Positions 8,020 through 16,301 of a stretch of DNA of 64,000 nucleotides are shown piece after piece; the first letter of the stretch is position 1; each line of letters opens with the position of its first letter. Made by a program: the position numbers and the translations under genes. Source of the stretch: Spirochaetaceae bacterium (GTDB lineage Bacteria > Myxococcota_A > UBA9160 > UBA4427); contig JACKFD010000011.1 of assembly GCA_020632655.1 (NCBI GenBank), positions 102,371-166,370 on the forward strand, written 5' to 3'. Under the pieces are notes generated by a model. It worked only from the letters and a program-made list of their open reading frames with translations, did no database searches and had not been told where the DNA came from.

Positions 8020-9204
8020 TCAGAGCCGTCGCAGGATCGCACCCTGGGAGTTGAAGAAGAACCCGCCGCAGCCGATCAGCGCGGTCTTCGCGTCCGCCAC
8101 CTGCCGCTCCCCCGCCTCGCCTCGAAGCTGCGTCACGGCCTCGCGCAGATGCCCCGTGCCGCGCGACGCCCCCTCGGAGAGCGAGCCGCCGTGGGGGTTC
8201 ATGGGCACGCGCCCGTCGATCATCACGGCCCCGCGCTTCTCGTCCCAGTGCTCGCGCATGAAGCGCCCGGCGCCGCCCGGCTTGCAGTAGCCCAGGTTCT
8301 CGATCCAGCCGAGGGTGATGATGCTGAAGCCGTCGTAGGGGAAGAAGACGTCGACGTCCTCGAGCCAGAGTTCGCTGCGCTCGCGCAGCGCCTCGGCCAC
8401 GACGTGCTGCCCGTGTCGCGCCAGGCTCGGGAGCTGGTCTTCCTCGTTCGGCCCGACCATGCCCGCCGTCGCCGCATGGATGACGACGGGATGCTTCGTG
8501 ATCGCCTTCGCCTTCTCGACGGTCGTGAGCACGAAGGCGTCCGCGCCATCGACGGGGATGTCCATGTCGAGCATGCAGAGCGGATCGCGGATCATGCGTG
8601 CCTGGAGATAGCCCTCCATCGTGAGCGGCTTGCGCATCGCCGCCTTCGGATTGCGCGCCGCGTTCGCCCGCATGTTGAGCGCGACGAGGCCGAGATCCTC
8701 GCGCGAGGCGCCGTACTCGTGCAGGTAGCGCGAAGCCCAGGTCGTGTAGGCCGCCGAGGGGTCCATCGACTCGGGCATGGGCGGCTTCGCCGTGCCCGTA
8801 TTCATGGCGAGGTAGCGCCGGAACGGATCCTGCGCGGCCGAGCGCGAGTTCCAGGGCGCTCGTGTGAACGCGTAGTAGAGGAGCACCGTGTCGCATTGCC
8901 CGGCGAAGATCGCCGCCATCGCGTCGATCAGCCCGAACATCGCGACGGGCATCGGGCTCGAGTGATGCGTCACGCTCGACAGGCCCAGCATCGCCGCCAA
9001 CTGACTCGGCCGGGGCGCTCCGGGCTCGAGCGCGCCGACCACGCCGTCGATCTCCTCGCGGGCGATGCCCGAGTCGCGGATCGCCGCGATCGACGCCTCG
9101 CAGGCGAGCGCCGCGGGCGAGCGCCCCCCGGCGTCGCGGCTGAACTCAGTCGAGCCGAGCCCGACGATCGCGACCCGGTCACGGATCGGATTGCGCCGCG
9201 CCAT
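8020..9204 (-). CDS. Thiolase-like / lipid-transfer-protein-type enzyme (candidate retro-aldolase)
   Basis: 394 residues. The N-terminus reads RVAIVGLGSTEFSRDAGG. The C-terminal half holds FPYDGFSIITLGWIENLGYC and NPHGGSLSEGASRGTGHLREAVTQLRGE, the N.HGG.LSEG...G..H..EAV.QLRG block of SCPx/Ltp-type thiolases. The usual nucleophilic cysteine near residue 90 is absent: that stretch reads THHSSPMPVAMFG. Ltp2-type steroid aldolases, which cleave a C-C bond in side-chain degradation with a DUF35 partner, also lack it, whereas true degradative thiolases need it. It overlaps the DUF35 gene by one base (TGATG), so the two are translationally coupled. Start ATG 9204, ribosome site GGAGG. A retro-aldol role is inference; a degenerate thiolase is the alternative. 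Confidence 0.8.
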   Translation of the reverse strand: MARRNPIRDRVAIVGLGSTEFSRDAGGRSPAALACEASIAAIRDSGIAREEIDGVVGALEPGAPRPSQLAAMLGLSSVTHHSSPMPVAMFGLIDAMAAIFAGQCDTVLLYYAFTRAPWNSRSAAQDPFRRYLAMNTGTAKPPMPESMDPSAAYTTWASRYLHEYGASREDLGLVALNMRANAARNPKAAMRKPLTMEGYLQARMIRDPLCMLDMDIPVDGADAFVLTTVEKAKAITKHPVVIHAATAGMVGPNEEDQLPSLARHGQHVVAEALRERSELWLEDVDVFFPYDGFSIITLGWIENLGYCKPGGAGRFMREHWDEKRGAVMIDGRVPMNPHGGSLSEGASRGTGHLREAVTQLRGEAGERQVADAKTALIGCGGFFFNSQGAILRRL

Positions 9205-9671
9205 CACCCCTTGCCTCCGCGCTTCGCGCCCTCGCGCAGCCGGAAGACGGGAAAGGGCGAGCCGTAGCGCTCGACCCAATCGAGCTCGACGGGCAGCCCG
9301 ATCTCGACCTCCGAGGGGTCGCAGCCCACGACCGTGCTGCTGAAGCGCACGCCCGGCTGCTCCTCGAGATCGACCGCCACGACCGGATGCGGCCCCTTCG
9401 CGTAGTCGACGCCCGGCGCCGGCGCGCCCTGGTGCAGCGCCATCGCGAGATGGATCGTGCCCCGCCCGCTCACCTCGGTCGGCGTGATCCGCGACGACCA
9501 GCACTCGGGGCAGATCGGCTTCGGCGGATGGTGGAAGCGCCCGCAATCGTCACATCGATCGATGAGCAGCTTCCGATCCAGCCAGCCCCGGAAGAGGTGC
9601 TTGTTGTCGTGCGTGACCTGCACCCAGGGAAATCGATCGACCAGCTCCGCGTCGTCGACGGATGCGCCCAC
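9204..9671 (-). CDS. DUF35 / Zn-ribbon OB-fold acyl-CoA-binding protein
   Basis: 155 residues. A rubredoxin-like zinc ribbon has Cys40 and Cys43 (CDDC) plus Cys54 and Cys57 (CPEC), followed by an OB-fold with GRGTIHLAMALHQ and PVVAVDLEEQPGVRFSSTVVGCDPSEVEIGLPVEL, the standard DUF35 pattern. DUF35 proteins pair with thiolase-like enzymes, where the zinc ribbon bridges the two chains and the OB-fold holds acyl-CoA (HMG-CoA synthase and ChsH2/Ltp2 are characterised examples). The start is GTG 9671, three bases after the amidohydrolase stop at 9675-9677; the stop overlaps the thiolase-like start by one base. The three genes therefore read as one operon. Confidence 0.88.
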   Translation of the reverse strand: MGASVDDAELVDRFPWVQVTHDNKHLFRGWLDRKLLIDRCDDCGRFHHPPKPICPECWSSRITPTEVSGRGTIHLAMALHQGAPAPGVDYAKGPHPVVAVDLEEQPGVRFSSTVVGCDPSEVEIGLPVELDWVERYGSPFPVFRLREGAKRGGKG

Positions 9672-9674
9672 GCC

Positions 9675-10841
9675 TCAGGCCGCCGGCGTTTCCGTGATGT
9701 CCGCGTCGAGGTCGAGGCCGTAGTAGGCGGCCGGGTTCTCGAGCAGCATCTTGTGCCGGTAGGAATCGTCGACGCCCTCGAAGCAGTCGTCGAGGAACTT
9801 CTTCGAGTTCGGGTAGGAGCCGACCGAGTGCGGGAAGTCCGAGCCGAACATCAGCCGATCGAAGGGCAGGTGCTCGCGCATCTCGATCGCCTTCGGGTCG
9901 CGGATGATGCCGAACCAGAAATGGTCGAGGATGTACTCCGAGGGCTTGCGCGGCAGCGTGCGATCGAAGGGGCCCTTGAAGATCTGGTAGTTGTCGTCGA
10001 TCACGAAGAGCGCCCAGGGCAGCCAGCTCGCGTTCACCTCCGCGAAGTAGAACTGGAGCGCCGGGAATCGATCGAGCACGCCGCTCACGATCAGCTGACT
10101 CATGTTGTACATGGGCGGCTGGCCGGAGACGCGCTGGGTCAGCGTCGCCGCGAAGCGATCGCCGCTCGTGCCGATCCCCACGTGGCTCATGTCGGGCGAC
10201 ATCTGTCCGAAGCCGAAATGCGGCGACATCCGGATGCCGAGCTCGAGGCTGCGCTTCCAGAACGCGTCGTCCTCGGGCTTCGAGAGACCCGAGCCGTTCG
10301 GGAACATGTGCAGGGAGACCGAGTGGATGCCGACCGAGGCGAGGTACTCGATCTCGGCGATCGCGTCGTCGATGCCGGTCGTCGGGACGACGCCGTTTCC
10401 GATCAATCGATCGGGCGCGACGGCGCAGAAGTCCCGGGCGAGAAAGGTGTTGTAGGCGCGGATCAGCGCGCGGTACACGTCCTTGTCGGCGATGCTCTCG
10501 ATCGCGCGCGAGGCGAAGATCGGAGGGAAGAGGACCTCCGCGTCGATGCCGTCGATGTCCTGCTCGCGCAGGCGCTGGGCCGCGTCACCCGCACCCTCGG
10601 CGGGGCTGCCGTCGGCCTTGAAGTAGCTGCCGCCCTCGATCTTGATCGGGCCGCGCCCCGTGATGTTCTGACCGTTCGGGATCAGCGGCTGTCCCTCGAT
10701 CAGCCAGGCCTCGCCACCTTTCGGGAGACGAATCAGGCGCGGCGCGCGATCACGATGCTCCTCGGGCATGTACTTGACCCACGACTCGGGCGGCGTCTCG
10801 ACGTGTCCGTCTCCCGAGATGACCCGGTACTTGCGTCCCAT
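9675..10841 (-). CDS. Amidohydrolase family 2 protein (D-x-H variant)
   Basis: 388 residues. Strand 1 reads VISGDGHVETPPESW (D-G-H). The middle holds DIDGIDAEVLFPPIF, VYRALIRAYNTFLARDF and IGNGVVPTTGIDDAIAEIE. HFGFG and FYFAEVNASWLPWALFVIDDNY follow, and FDRLMFGSDFPHSVGSYPNSKKF provides the strand-8 Asp. This is the subgroup often seen with luciferase-like enzymes and P450s in soil and marine bacteria. Start ATG 10841 has GGGAGGAG nine bases upstream. It is the first gene of the operon with DUF35 and the thiolase-like gene (three-base gap). If those two cleave an acyl-CoA C-C bond, this enzyme could act on the released ring or acid; that is inference. Confidence 0.86.
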   Translation of the reverse strand: MGRKYRVISGDGHVETPPESWVKYMPEEHRDRAPRLIRLPKGGEAWLIEGQPLIPNGQNITGRGPIKIEGGSYFKADGSPAEGAGDAAQRLREQDIDGIDAEVLFPPIFASRAIESIADKDVYRALIRAYNTFLARDFCAVAPDRLIGNGVVPTTGIDDAIAEIEYLASVGIHSVSLHMFPNGSGLSKPEDDAFWKRSLELGIRMSPHFGFGQMSPDMSHVGIGTSGDRFAATLTQRVSGQPPMYNMSQLIVSGVLDRFPALQFYFAEVNASWLPWALFVIDDNYQIFKGPFDRTLPRKPSEYILDHFWFGIIRDPKAIEMREHLPFDRLMFGSDFPHSVGSYPNSKKFLDDCFEGVDDSYRHKMLLENPAAYYGLDLDADITETPAA

Positions 10842-11051
10842 GGCTGGCTCCTCCCGACCTGTTGGCGTGTCGGATCACTATAGACGAAAAGCCGGGACGC
10901 CAGGGTGCGGATTCGCCGGGCCTTCGGGGCCGCGCGACACGCCTCGTCGCCCCGTCAGCGCCCGCCCGGCGCCTGGCAGACGCGGAGGCGAGCGCGGCGG
11001 CGGGGGCGAGCCCGATCCGAACCCGATCGCCGCATCCTTCCCGGCCGCCGC

Positions 11052-11480
11052 CTACGGCTCGACCGGATCGCGACTGACCTGCACGATCCGCTCCGCGGGC
11101 ACCCGGAGCTCGCGCAGCAGATACGCCGCGAAATCCGGGGCGTAGTCCTGCTCGGCGATCGCCTTCTCCATGCAGAGCAGCCAGGCGTCGCGCTCCCGCG
11201 GCCCCACCGGAAGATGCGCGTGCGCCGACGGAATGCGGATCGGGCCGTACTTCTCCGAGAAGAGCTTCGGCCCGTTCAGCCAGCCGCAGAGGAAGCGGGC
11301 GAGCTTGTCGCGCGAGACCGTGAGGTCCCGCGGATGCATGCGGCGGATGACGCGCGCCTCGGGGAGCTCGTCCATGATCCGGTAGAAGGCATCGACGAGC
11401 TTCGTGATGCCCTCCCGCTCGCCCGCGGCCCGGTAGGAGGTGTCGCCCTCGCCGTAACGGGGTCCGGTCTGGATCTCCAT
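11052..11480 (-). CDS. glbO: Group II truncated haemoglobin
   Basis: 142 residues. The 2-over-2 globin pattern of group II is clear: GEREGITKLVDAFYRIMDELPEA (helices A-B with the Y/F positions), RRMHPRDLTVSRDKLARFLCGWLNGPKLFSEKYG (HPxDL...KL..FL.gWlgGp), then SAHAHLPVGPRERDAWLLCM, with the proximal-His region (H.p..i...RD.WL.CM) and the Trp at G8. Such proteins bind O2 or NO and can serve in oxygen supply or nitrosative-stress defence. The gene begins one base after the stop of the aldo/keto reductase (TGAGATG), so it is translationally coupled to it. A role in feeding O2 or redox equivalents to that pathway is inferred. Confidence 0.9.
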   Translation of the reverse strand: MEIQTGPRYGEGDTSYRAAGEREGITKLVDAFYRIMDELPEARVIRRMHPRDLTVSRDKLARFLCGWLNGPKLFSEKYGPIRIPSAHAHLPVGPRERDAWLLCMEKAIAEQDYAPDFAAYLLRELRVPAERIVQVSRDPVEP

Positions 11481-11481
11481 C

Positions 11482-12408
11482 TCAGCCGATCACCTCCCGG
11501 ACGCGCCTTCGCGACTCGTCTCGCAATGCCTCGGGCAGCGGCCCCTTCTCGGCGAAGCGTACGTTCGCCGCGAGATGGTCCGGGTTCTTCGTGCCGACGA
11601 TCGTCGTGTCGAGCGCGGGATGCGCGAGCACGAAGCGCAGCATGAACTCCATCCGCGTCATGTCGCCCAGCAGCTCGTCGAGCTTCGCGCGCTCCCAGAC
11701 GTCCCGCTTCTCGACGACGAAGCGCCGCCAGAAGTCGTGTGTGCCTCCGTCCCCCTGGTCGGGCGCGGGCGCACCCCGCGCGACGCCGCCGCGCACGATC
11801 GTCGCGGCGCCCGACTCGGCGGCGCGCGCGAGGACGGACTCGTGCTCGGGCTGGAGGGCCGAGTAGGGGATCTGGAAGGCGTCGAAGACGCCCATCGCGA
11901 TGTGGTCCTCGAGATCCGGCAGCACGCTGGACATGCCGAGGAAGCGGACCTTGCCCTCGTCCCTCAGCTTCTGCATCTCGTCGACGGTCCCGGCGGCCTC
12001 GATCGTGGCACGCGAGGGGCTCGAGTGGATCTGCACGAGATCGAGATGGTCCGTGCGGAGTCGTCGCAGGCTCTGCTCGACGCCCGCCCGGACGTTCGCG
12101 CGAGAGAAGTCGTGCTCGAGACGACCGTCCTTCAGGACGGGATCCCGGCCGACGAGGCAGCCGCATTTCGAGGCGAGGAAATACTCGTCGCGGCGATGGG
12201 CGATCGTCGCACCGATCAGCTCCTCGGAAGGGCCGTAGTCCGGCGCCGTGTCGATGAAGTTGATGCCGGCGTCGAGCACGGCGTTCAGCAGGCGATCGGC
12301 GTCCCGGATCGCGCTCGGTCCGCGGAAGGGAATCAGCTCCATCGCCCCGAAGCCCAGCCGACTGGCCTCGAAGCCGGTCCGACCGAAAGCCCGCCTCGCA
12401 TGCGTCAT
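11482..12408 (-). CDS. Aldo/keto reductase
   Basis: 308 residues, NADPH-type (beta/alpha)8 barrel. Catalytic elements: FIDTAPDYGPSEELIG provides Asp and Tyr, FLASKCG provides the Lys, and HLDLVQIHS the His of the D-Y-K-H tetrad. RFLGMSSVLPDL and the C-terminal MLRFVLAHPALDTTIVGTKNPDHLAANV (R/K.vl.hP....i.Gt....hl..N) bind the nucleotide. Start ATG 12408 is preceded by GGGGGAG. The open frame upstream overlaps the DUF1214 gene and is not used. Genes of this type reduce aldehydes or ketones in many catabolic settings. Its tight linkage to a truncated haemoglobin (two-base gap) is uncommon. Confidence 0.92.
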   Translation of the reverse strand: MTHARRAFGRTGFEASRLGFGAMELIPFRGPSAIRDADRLLNAVLDAGINFIDTAPDYGPSEELIGATIAHRRDEYFLASKCGCLVGRDPVLKDGRLEHDFSRANVRAGVEQSLRRLRTDHLDLVQIHSSPSRATIEAAGTVDEMQKLRDEGKVRFLGMSSVLPDLEDHIAMGVFDAFQIPYSALQPEHESVLARAAESGAATIVRGGVARGAPAPDQGDGGTHDFWRRFVVEKRDVWERAKLDELLGDMTRMEFMLRFVLAHPALDTTIVGTKNPDHLAANVRFAEKGPLPEALRDESRRRVREVIG

Positions 12409-12499
12409 GACTCCCCCTTCCGCGTGCATCCGCCCCTGCCCCGCCGCCGCCATCCACCCGGCGTGGCGCGACGACGCGCGCGACGCGACGGACGCCGGC

Positions 12500-13927
12500 T
12501 CAGCGCGCCCCGAGACCGTAGCGATGCTCGATCGCGGCCTGCCGCTCGGCGATCTGACGCCGCCGCGCCTCGACATCGACCCGCACGGCCCCGGCCGGGA
12601 AATGATTCGGCAGGTCGTCGAAGGCGACGAGCTCGACCCGCGGCTCGTGCTCGGCGGAGAGCGGGCCGACGCCCTGCCAGCGCAGCAGCATCTGCCCCTG
12701 CGGTGCGGCCGACGCATCCAGCCAGTTCGCGAAGCCCGGGTCCCGCGTCGCGATCACGAAGCGGTAGACACCGTCGGGGTCGAGCCGGGCCTGCCGCGTG
12801 TTGAGCGAGGTCACCTGGTTCGCGAAGTCGAGGGCCTCGAACCAGTCCGTGCCGAGCTGGAAGCCCTGATAGCGCGCATCGCTCGGGCGCGTCGTCACGA
12901 CGAGCGCCTCGTCGTCGCCGAGTCGGTAGCGCCCGGTCGCGTTGTACTGCCCGCGCAGTCCGCCGCTCTCCCCGCCGAGCCGCCGCATCGGCCGCAGACT
13001 GTTCTCGGGCAGCGCACCGTAGAGCTCCTCCGTGACCGCGAGGTAGCCCGTGAACGCGTCGAGCAGGTAGCCCGCCGCAGCGTCGATGCGCATCGCCACC
13101 GTCTCGTCCGACACGGGCGTCGCCGCCTCGCCGCGACTGCCCACGCGTTCGAGACCGAGCTCGCCGGCGCGCTCGCTCGTCCAGTCGCCGTAGGTGTATC
13201 GGACGAGGATCCGCCGCGAGTCCGGGCGCAGCTCGATCCAGTTCCGTTCGCGCGGCGCACCGCCGATCAGGATCTCGAAGCGACCGTCCTCGTCGACCTC
13301 GAGCTCGTCGAGGCCGAGGGCGCCGTGGGCCGCGAAGGGACGATGCACGCCGGGGTAGCCCTGGTAGACCTGCACGTTGAAGTCCGCGGTCGTCCCGAGT
13401 CGGCCGCGGAGGCGATAGATCGCGTCGTCTTCGCAACGCGCCACGAGGTAGAGATTGTCCGGGTTGCCGAGGGCGAGCTTCGCGAAGCGCTCGTCCTGGA
13501 CCTGCAGCCACGGATGCCGCGTGTCGGCCCAGGCCAGCTCCTCGTCGACTGCGCGGCGCAGGAGGCGCAGCACGTGCAAGGCCCCCTCGCCCCGACCGAA
13601 GGGCGCGCGGGAGGGTTGCGCCTCGCGCGCGATCGCGGCGGTCTCCTTCAGGCGATCGGCGAGCCGTTCGAGGGCGAGGTAGGGGTCGTCCGTCCGGGCC
13701 TGCGCGGGGTCCTCCGCGAACGCGATGGGTCGTGTCTCCGCCGAGGCGACGAGCGCCGCGCGCGAGGGTGAGGGCTCGGGCTCGTCGGCGGGCGTGGCGC
13801 AGGCGAACGCGACGCAGGCCGCTACGAGCGCGGACGCGAGCACGGACGGGGAACGCAGGCCGCCAGGGCGCTCCGGATCCGAACGCCCATCACGCGAGGC
13901 CCAGGCGCCCCGCGCGTCAATCCGCAC
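12500..13927 (-). CDS. DUF1214 domain lipoprotein
   Basis: 475 residues. After ~28 residues there is a hydrophobic stretch, VLASALVAACVAFAC, whose terminal Cys follows A-F-A, a usable lipobox; the mature protein would be a periplasm-facing lipoprotein. The C-terminal third carries the DUF1214 pattern: RFVIATRDPGFANWLDASAAPQG corresponds to the family's vsh.dPg.pNWL.t.gh.eG block. Upstream, AWADTRHPWLQVQDERFAKLALGNPDNLYLVA and RNWIELRPDSRRILVRYTYGDW resemble the N-terminal region shared with the second DUF1214 protein here (28468-29637). The function of DUF1214 is unknown. The GTG start at 13927 lies inside the end of the SDR gene (11-bp overlap); with a ~28-residue basic n-region before the signal, the true start may be further in. 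Confidence 0.78.
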   Translation of the reverse strand: MRIDARGAWASRDGRSDPERPGGLRSPSVLASALVAACVAFACATPADEPEPSPSRAALVASAETRPIAFAEDPAQARTDDPYLALERLADRLKETAAIAREAQPSRAPFGRGEGALHVLRLLRRAVDEELAWADTRHPWLQVQDERFAKLALGNPDNLYLVARCEDDAIYRLRGRLGTTADFNVQVYQGYPGVHRPFAAHGALGLDELEVDEDGRFEILIGGAPRERNWIELRPDSRRILVRYTYGDWTSERAGELGLERVGSRGEAATPVSDETVAMRIDAAAGYLLDAFTGYLAVTEELYGALPENSLRPMRRLGGESGGLRGQYNATGRYRLGDDEALVVTTRPSDARYQGFQLGTDWFEALDFANQVTSLNTRQARLDPDGVYRFVIATRDPGFANWLDASAAPQGQMLLRWQGVGPLSAEHEPRVELVAFDDLPNHFPAGAVRVDVEARRRQIAERQAAIEHRYGLGAR

Positions 13928-14777
13928 GCGCGGCCTCGGCGCCCTTCGGCCGGCGATGCAGCGGGCCGGCGGGCAGTCGGCCGTCGACGTCGGTGAAGCC
14001 GTATTCGTCCGCGAGCTCGCGCGAGATCAGCGCGCGACCGCTCTTCTCCATTACCTTCGGATCGCAGGCGAGCGCCGCGACCGCACGGCCCGTGAAGCGC
14101 AGGCTCTCGGCCTGCGAGAAGTCGAGCCCGGGGATGTGACGGGAAGCGCGCTCGTTGCGCTCCGTGAGCACGAGGCCGGGCCAGAGCGAGACGACGGCGA
14201 CGCCCTGCTCCCGGAGCTCGATCGCCGCGTCCGCCGTGAAGCGATCGAGGGCGGCCTTTCCGACGCCGTAGGCCACGTGCCAGGCGTACTCCGCAGCACC
14301 CGAGGAGCTGATGTTCGCGATCAGCCCACCTCCCCCTTCGATCATGATCGGCACGGCGAGCCGGCTCGCGGCGTAGGCCGAGCGCGTGCCGACGTCGATC
14401 ATGTCGTCCCAGTTCGAGAGCGGCAGCTCCCAGAAGGGTCGGCCCGAGGTGAGCTCGTCGGGGATGATGAAGGCGTTGTTGACGAGCACGTCGAGGCGGC
14501 CCTGCTCGGCCTGTACCCGCGCGAAGAGCGCCTCGACTGCCGCGTCGTCGCGATGGTCACACGCGACGGCGATCCCGCGGCCGCCCGCCGCGTCGATCTC
14601 GGCCGCGACGGCCTCGACCGTGCCCTTTGTCGGCGGCGTCGCGTCGCTCGTGCGACGCCCCGTGCAGTAGACCGTCGCGCCGCGGGCACCGAGCTCGACC
14701 GCGCAGCCGCGGCCGATCCCGCGGCTCGCCCCCGTCACGATCGCGACCTTGCCTGCGAGGGGCCGCTCGGCCGCCAC
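13917..14777 (-). CDS. Short-chain dehydrogenase/reductase (DHRS1-like)
   Basis: 286 residues. Classical SDR marks: VAIVTGASRGIGRG (TGxxxGIG), NNAF at the NNAG position, NISSSGAAEYAWHVAYGVGKAAL (catalytic Ser, then YxxxK) and SLWPGLVLTE (PG motif). The C-terminal ~50 residues, with EKSGRALISRELADEYGFTDVDGR, match the DHRS1-type group rather than the fatty-acid-synthesis FabG type. The start is GTG at 14777, directly after the stop of the amidohydrolase (TGAGTG), and the 3' end overlaps the DUF1214 gene by 11 bp. It is therefore the third gene of a four-gene minus-strand run (16885 to 12500). Substrate is probably a keto or hydroxy lipid or steroid; not determinable. Confidence 0.9.
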   Translation of the reverse strand: MAAERPLAGKVAIVTGASRGIGRGCAVELGARGATVYCTGRRTSDATPPTKGTVEAVAAEIDAAGGRGIAVACDHRDDAAVEALFARVQAEQGRLDVLVNNAFIIPDELTSGRPFWELPLSNWDDMIDVGTRSAYAASRLAVPIMIEGGGGLIANISSSGAAEYAWHVAYGVGKAALDRFTADAAIELREQGVAVVSLWPGLVLTERNERASRHIPGLDFSQAESLRFTGRAVAALACDPKVMEKSGRALISRELADEYGFTDVDGRLPAGPLHRRPKGAEAARAD

Positions 14778-16301
14778 TCAGGCCGACTCCTCGGCGACGA
14801 TCCGCTTCGCCTCCGCCTCGACCCGCGTGCCCGCGAAGAAGTCCGGGTTCACGCTCGTGTAGAAGCGGACCGGATTCACGCAGACGAACTCCCGGAAGGC
14901 GGCCTCGTCGAGCAGTCCCTTCTCGACGAGCTCGTACGCCTCCTCGAGGATGCCCGTCATGTCGGGCACGTCCCAATGCCCCATGTCCGAGCTGAACATC
15001 GCCCGCAGCCGCGCGCCCATCGGGTTCACCCGCTCGTCGAAGGCGAAGGCGACGGTCCCGTCGTCGGCCTCGCAGCCGAAGTAGAAGCGCGGCACGAAGA
15101 GGTCGTGGAGGTCCTGCTTCTTCTCGATCGCGCACGCCTTGTACTCGTCCAGCTCGGGCGGCTCGGGCTCGAGACGCCGGAAGGACTCGGCGATCGCGGC
15201 CCCGTCGCGCTGCATGCGCTCGTCGCCGTAGCGCGTGAAGAGGTCGAGGAGCTCGTCCGTATCGATGCGTGCCGGGTCGAGATGGTGGATCGCCTCGGCG
15301 CTCCGCTTCTCCCAATGCGACACCAGGCCCGCGTAGAGTTCGCAGGCCCAGCCGACGCCGCCCTCGAGCAGCCCGAAGGAGAGCTCGGGGAAGCGCCGCG
15401 TCACGCCACCCAGGAAGATCGAGCGACAGAACGCCTCCATGCTCGCGCCGAAGGAGCCGATGTGGTTCGAGACGTAGCTCGAGACCGAGCGGCGACTGCC
15501 CCAGCCCATGCCGGGCGTATGCGAGGCCGGCGCCACGCGCAGCTCGACGCAGCGGCGCCAGAAGGGGTCGTAGTCGTACTCGCTGTCGAGGCCGAGCGCG
15601 TCGATCCGCTCTCCCGACCCCGAGCCCCAGTTCGGCACGTCGCGACCCGGCGAGGCAGCGCCGCCCGACCCGGCTGCGCTCGCGCCGATCGGGCGATGCA
15701 CCAGGCCGTTGATCATGATGGCCTTCATGCCGAGCTCGCCGACCGCGTGCTCGAGCTCGGCGATCGCCTCTTCGGGCGTATGGGTCGGTACGAGCGCGAC
15801 GGGCGTCATGCGGTCCGTATAGCCGCCGTAGAGCTCGTGGTGATAGACGTTGAGCGCGCGACAGGCGATCTGACGCAGCTCCGCCTCGCGGATCGCCGGC
15901 GTCGTCAGCGTGCGGCTCGGGTAGAGGACGGCGAAGTCGATGCCGAAGTCGTCGAGCCGCTCGTAGAGCAACCGCGGCAGATGCGCCGTCGCGCGGTCGA
16001 GCGTATTCGCGGCGGGCAGCGTCCACCACGGCGGTCGCGTCGCCCAGGTCTTCCGGCGATCCGCCTCGCTCAAAGCGCTCCAGGGCCGCAGGACCGTGTC
16101 GTCGTAGTCGAGCCCGCCGGCCGCCTCGAAGCGCGCCGCGAGATCGGCGCCGCCGAGATCCTTCACGAAGTCGAGGAAGAAGGCCTTGAGCACGGGGGCC
16201 GTCTCGATCCAATGGCCGTCGGCGTCGACGACCGGATGCCCGAGCTCGTGGCGGATCGAGGCCGCGCGACTACTGCGCGAGCCGACGCCGCGGGCGCTCA
16301 A
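14778..16301 (-). CDS. Amidohydrolase family 2 protein, long form (D-x-H variant)
   Basis: 507 residues, longer than the other five (290-430). Strand 1 is HPVVDADGHWIET. It carries FAVLYPSRTL, CRALNVYHHELYGGYTDRMTPVALVPTHTPEEAI, KAIMINGLVHRP, APASHTPGMGWGSRRS (strand-6 His region), SNHIGSFGASMEAFCRSIFLGGVTRRFPEL and FSSDMGHWDVPDM (strand-8 Asp). The start is uncertain. The best candidate is TTG at 16301, overlapping the upstream stop as TTGA, but its ribosome site is weak; the open frame extends to 16592 without similarity. The stop is followed at once by the SDR start. It sits second in the minus-strand run. Confidence 0.82.
   Translation of the reverse strand: MSARGVGSRSSRAASIRHELGHPVVDADGHWIETAPVLKAFFLDFVKDLGGADLAARFEAAGGLDYDDTVLRPWSALSEADRRKTWATRPPWWTLPAANTLDRATAHLPRLLYERLDDFGIDFAVLYPSRTLTTPAIREAELRQIACRALNVYHHELYGGYTDRMTPVALVPTHTPEEAIAELEHAVGELGMKAIMINGLVHRPIGASAAGSGGAASPGRDVPNWGSGSGERIDALGLDSEYDYDPFWRRCVELRVAPASHTPGMGWGSRRSVSSYVSNHIGSFGASMEAFCRSIFLGGVTRRFPELSFGLLEGGVGWACELYAGLVSHWEKRSAEAIHHLDPARIDTDELLDLFTRYGDERMQRDGAAIAESFRRLEPEPPELDEYKACAIEKKQDLHDLFVPRFYFGCEADDGTVAFAFDERVNPMGARLRAMFSSDMGHWDVPDMTGILEEAYELVEKGLLDEAAFREFVCVNPVRFYTSVNPDFFAGTRVEAEAKRIVAEESA

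Noticed and set aside
8020..9204. Ordinary biosynthetic or degradative acetyl-CoA acetyltransferase
   Set aside because: The catalytic cysteine of thiolases is missing and the DUF35 coupling points to an Ltp/aldolase-like partner, so a plain thiolase call was not used.
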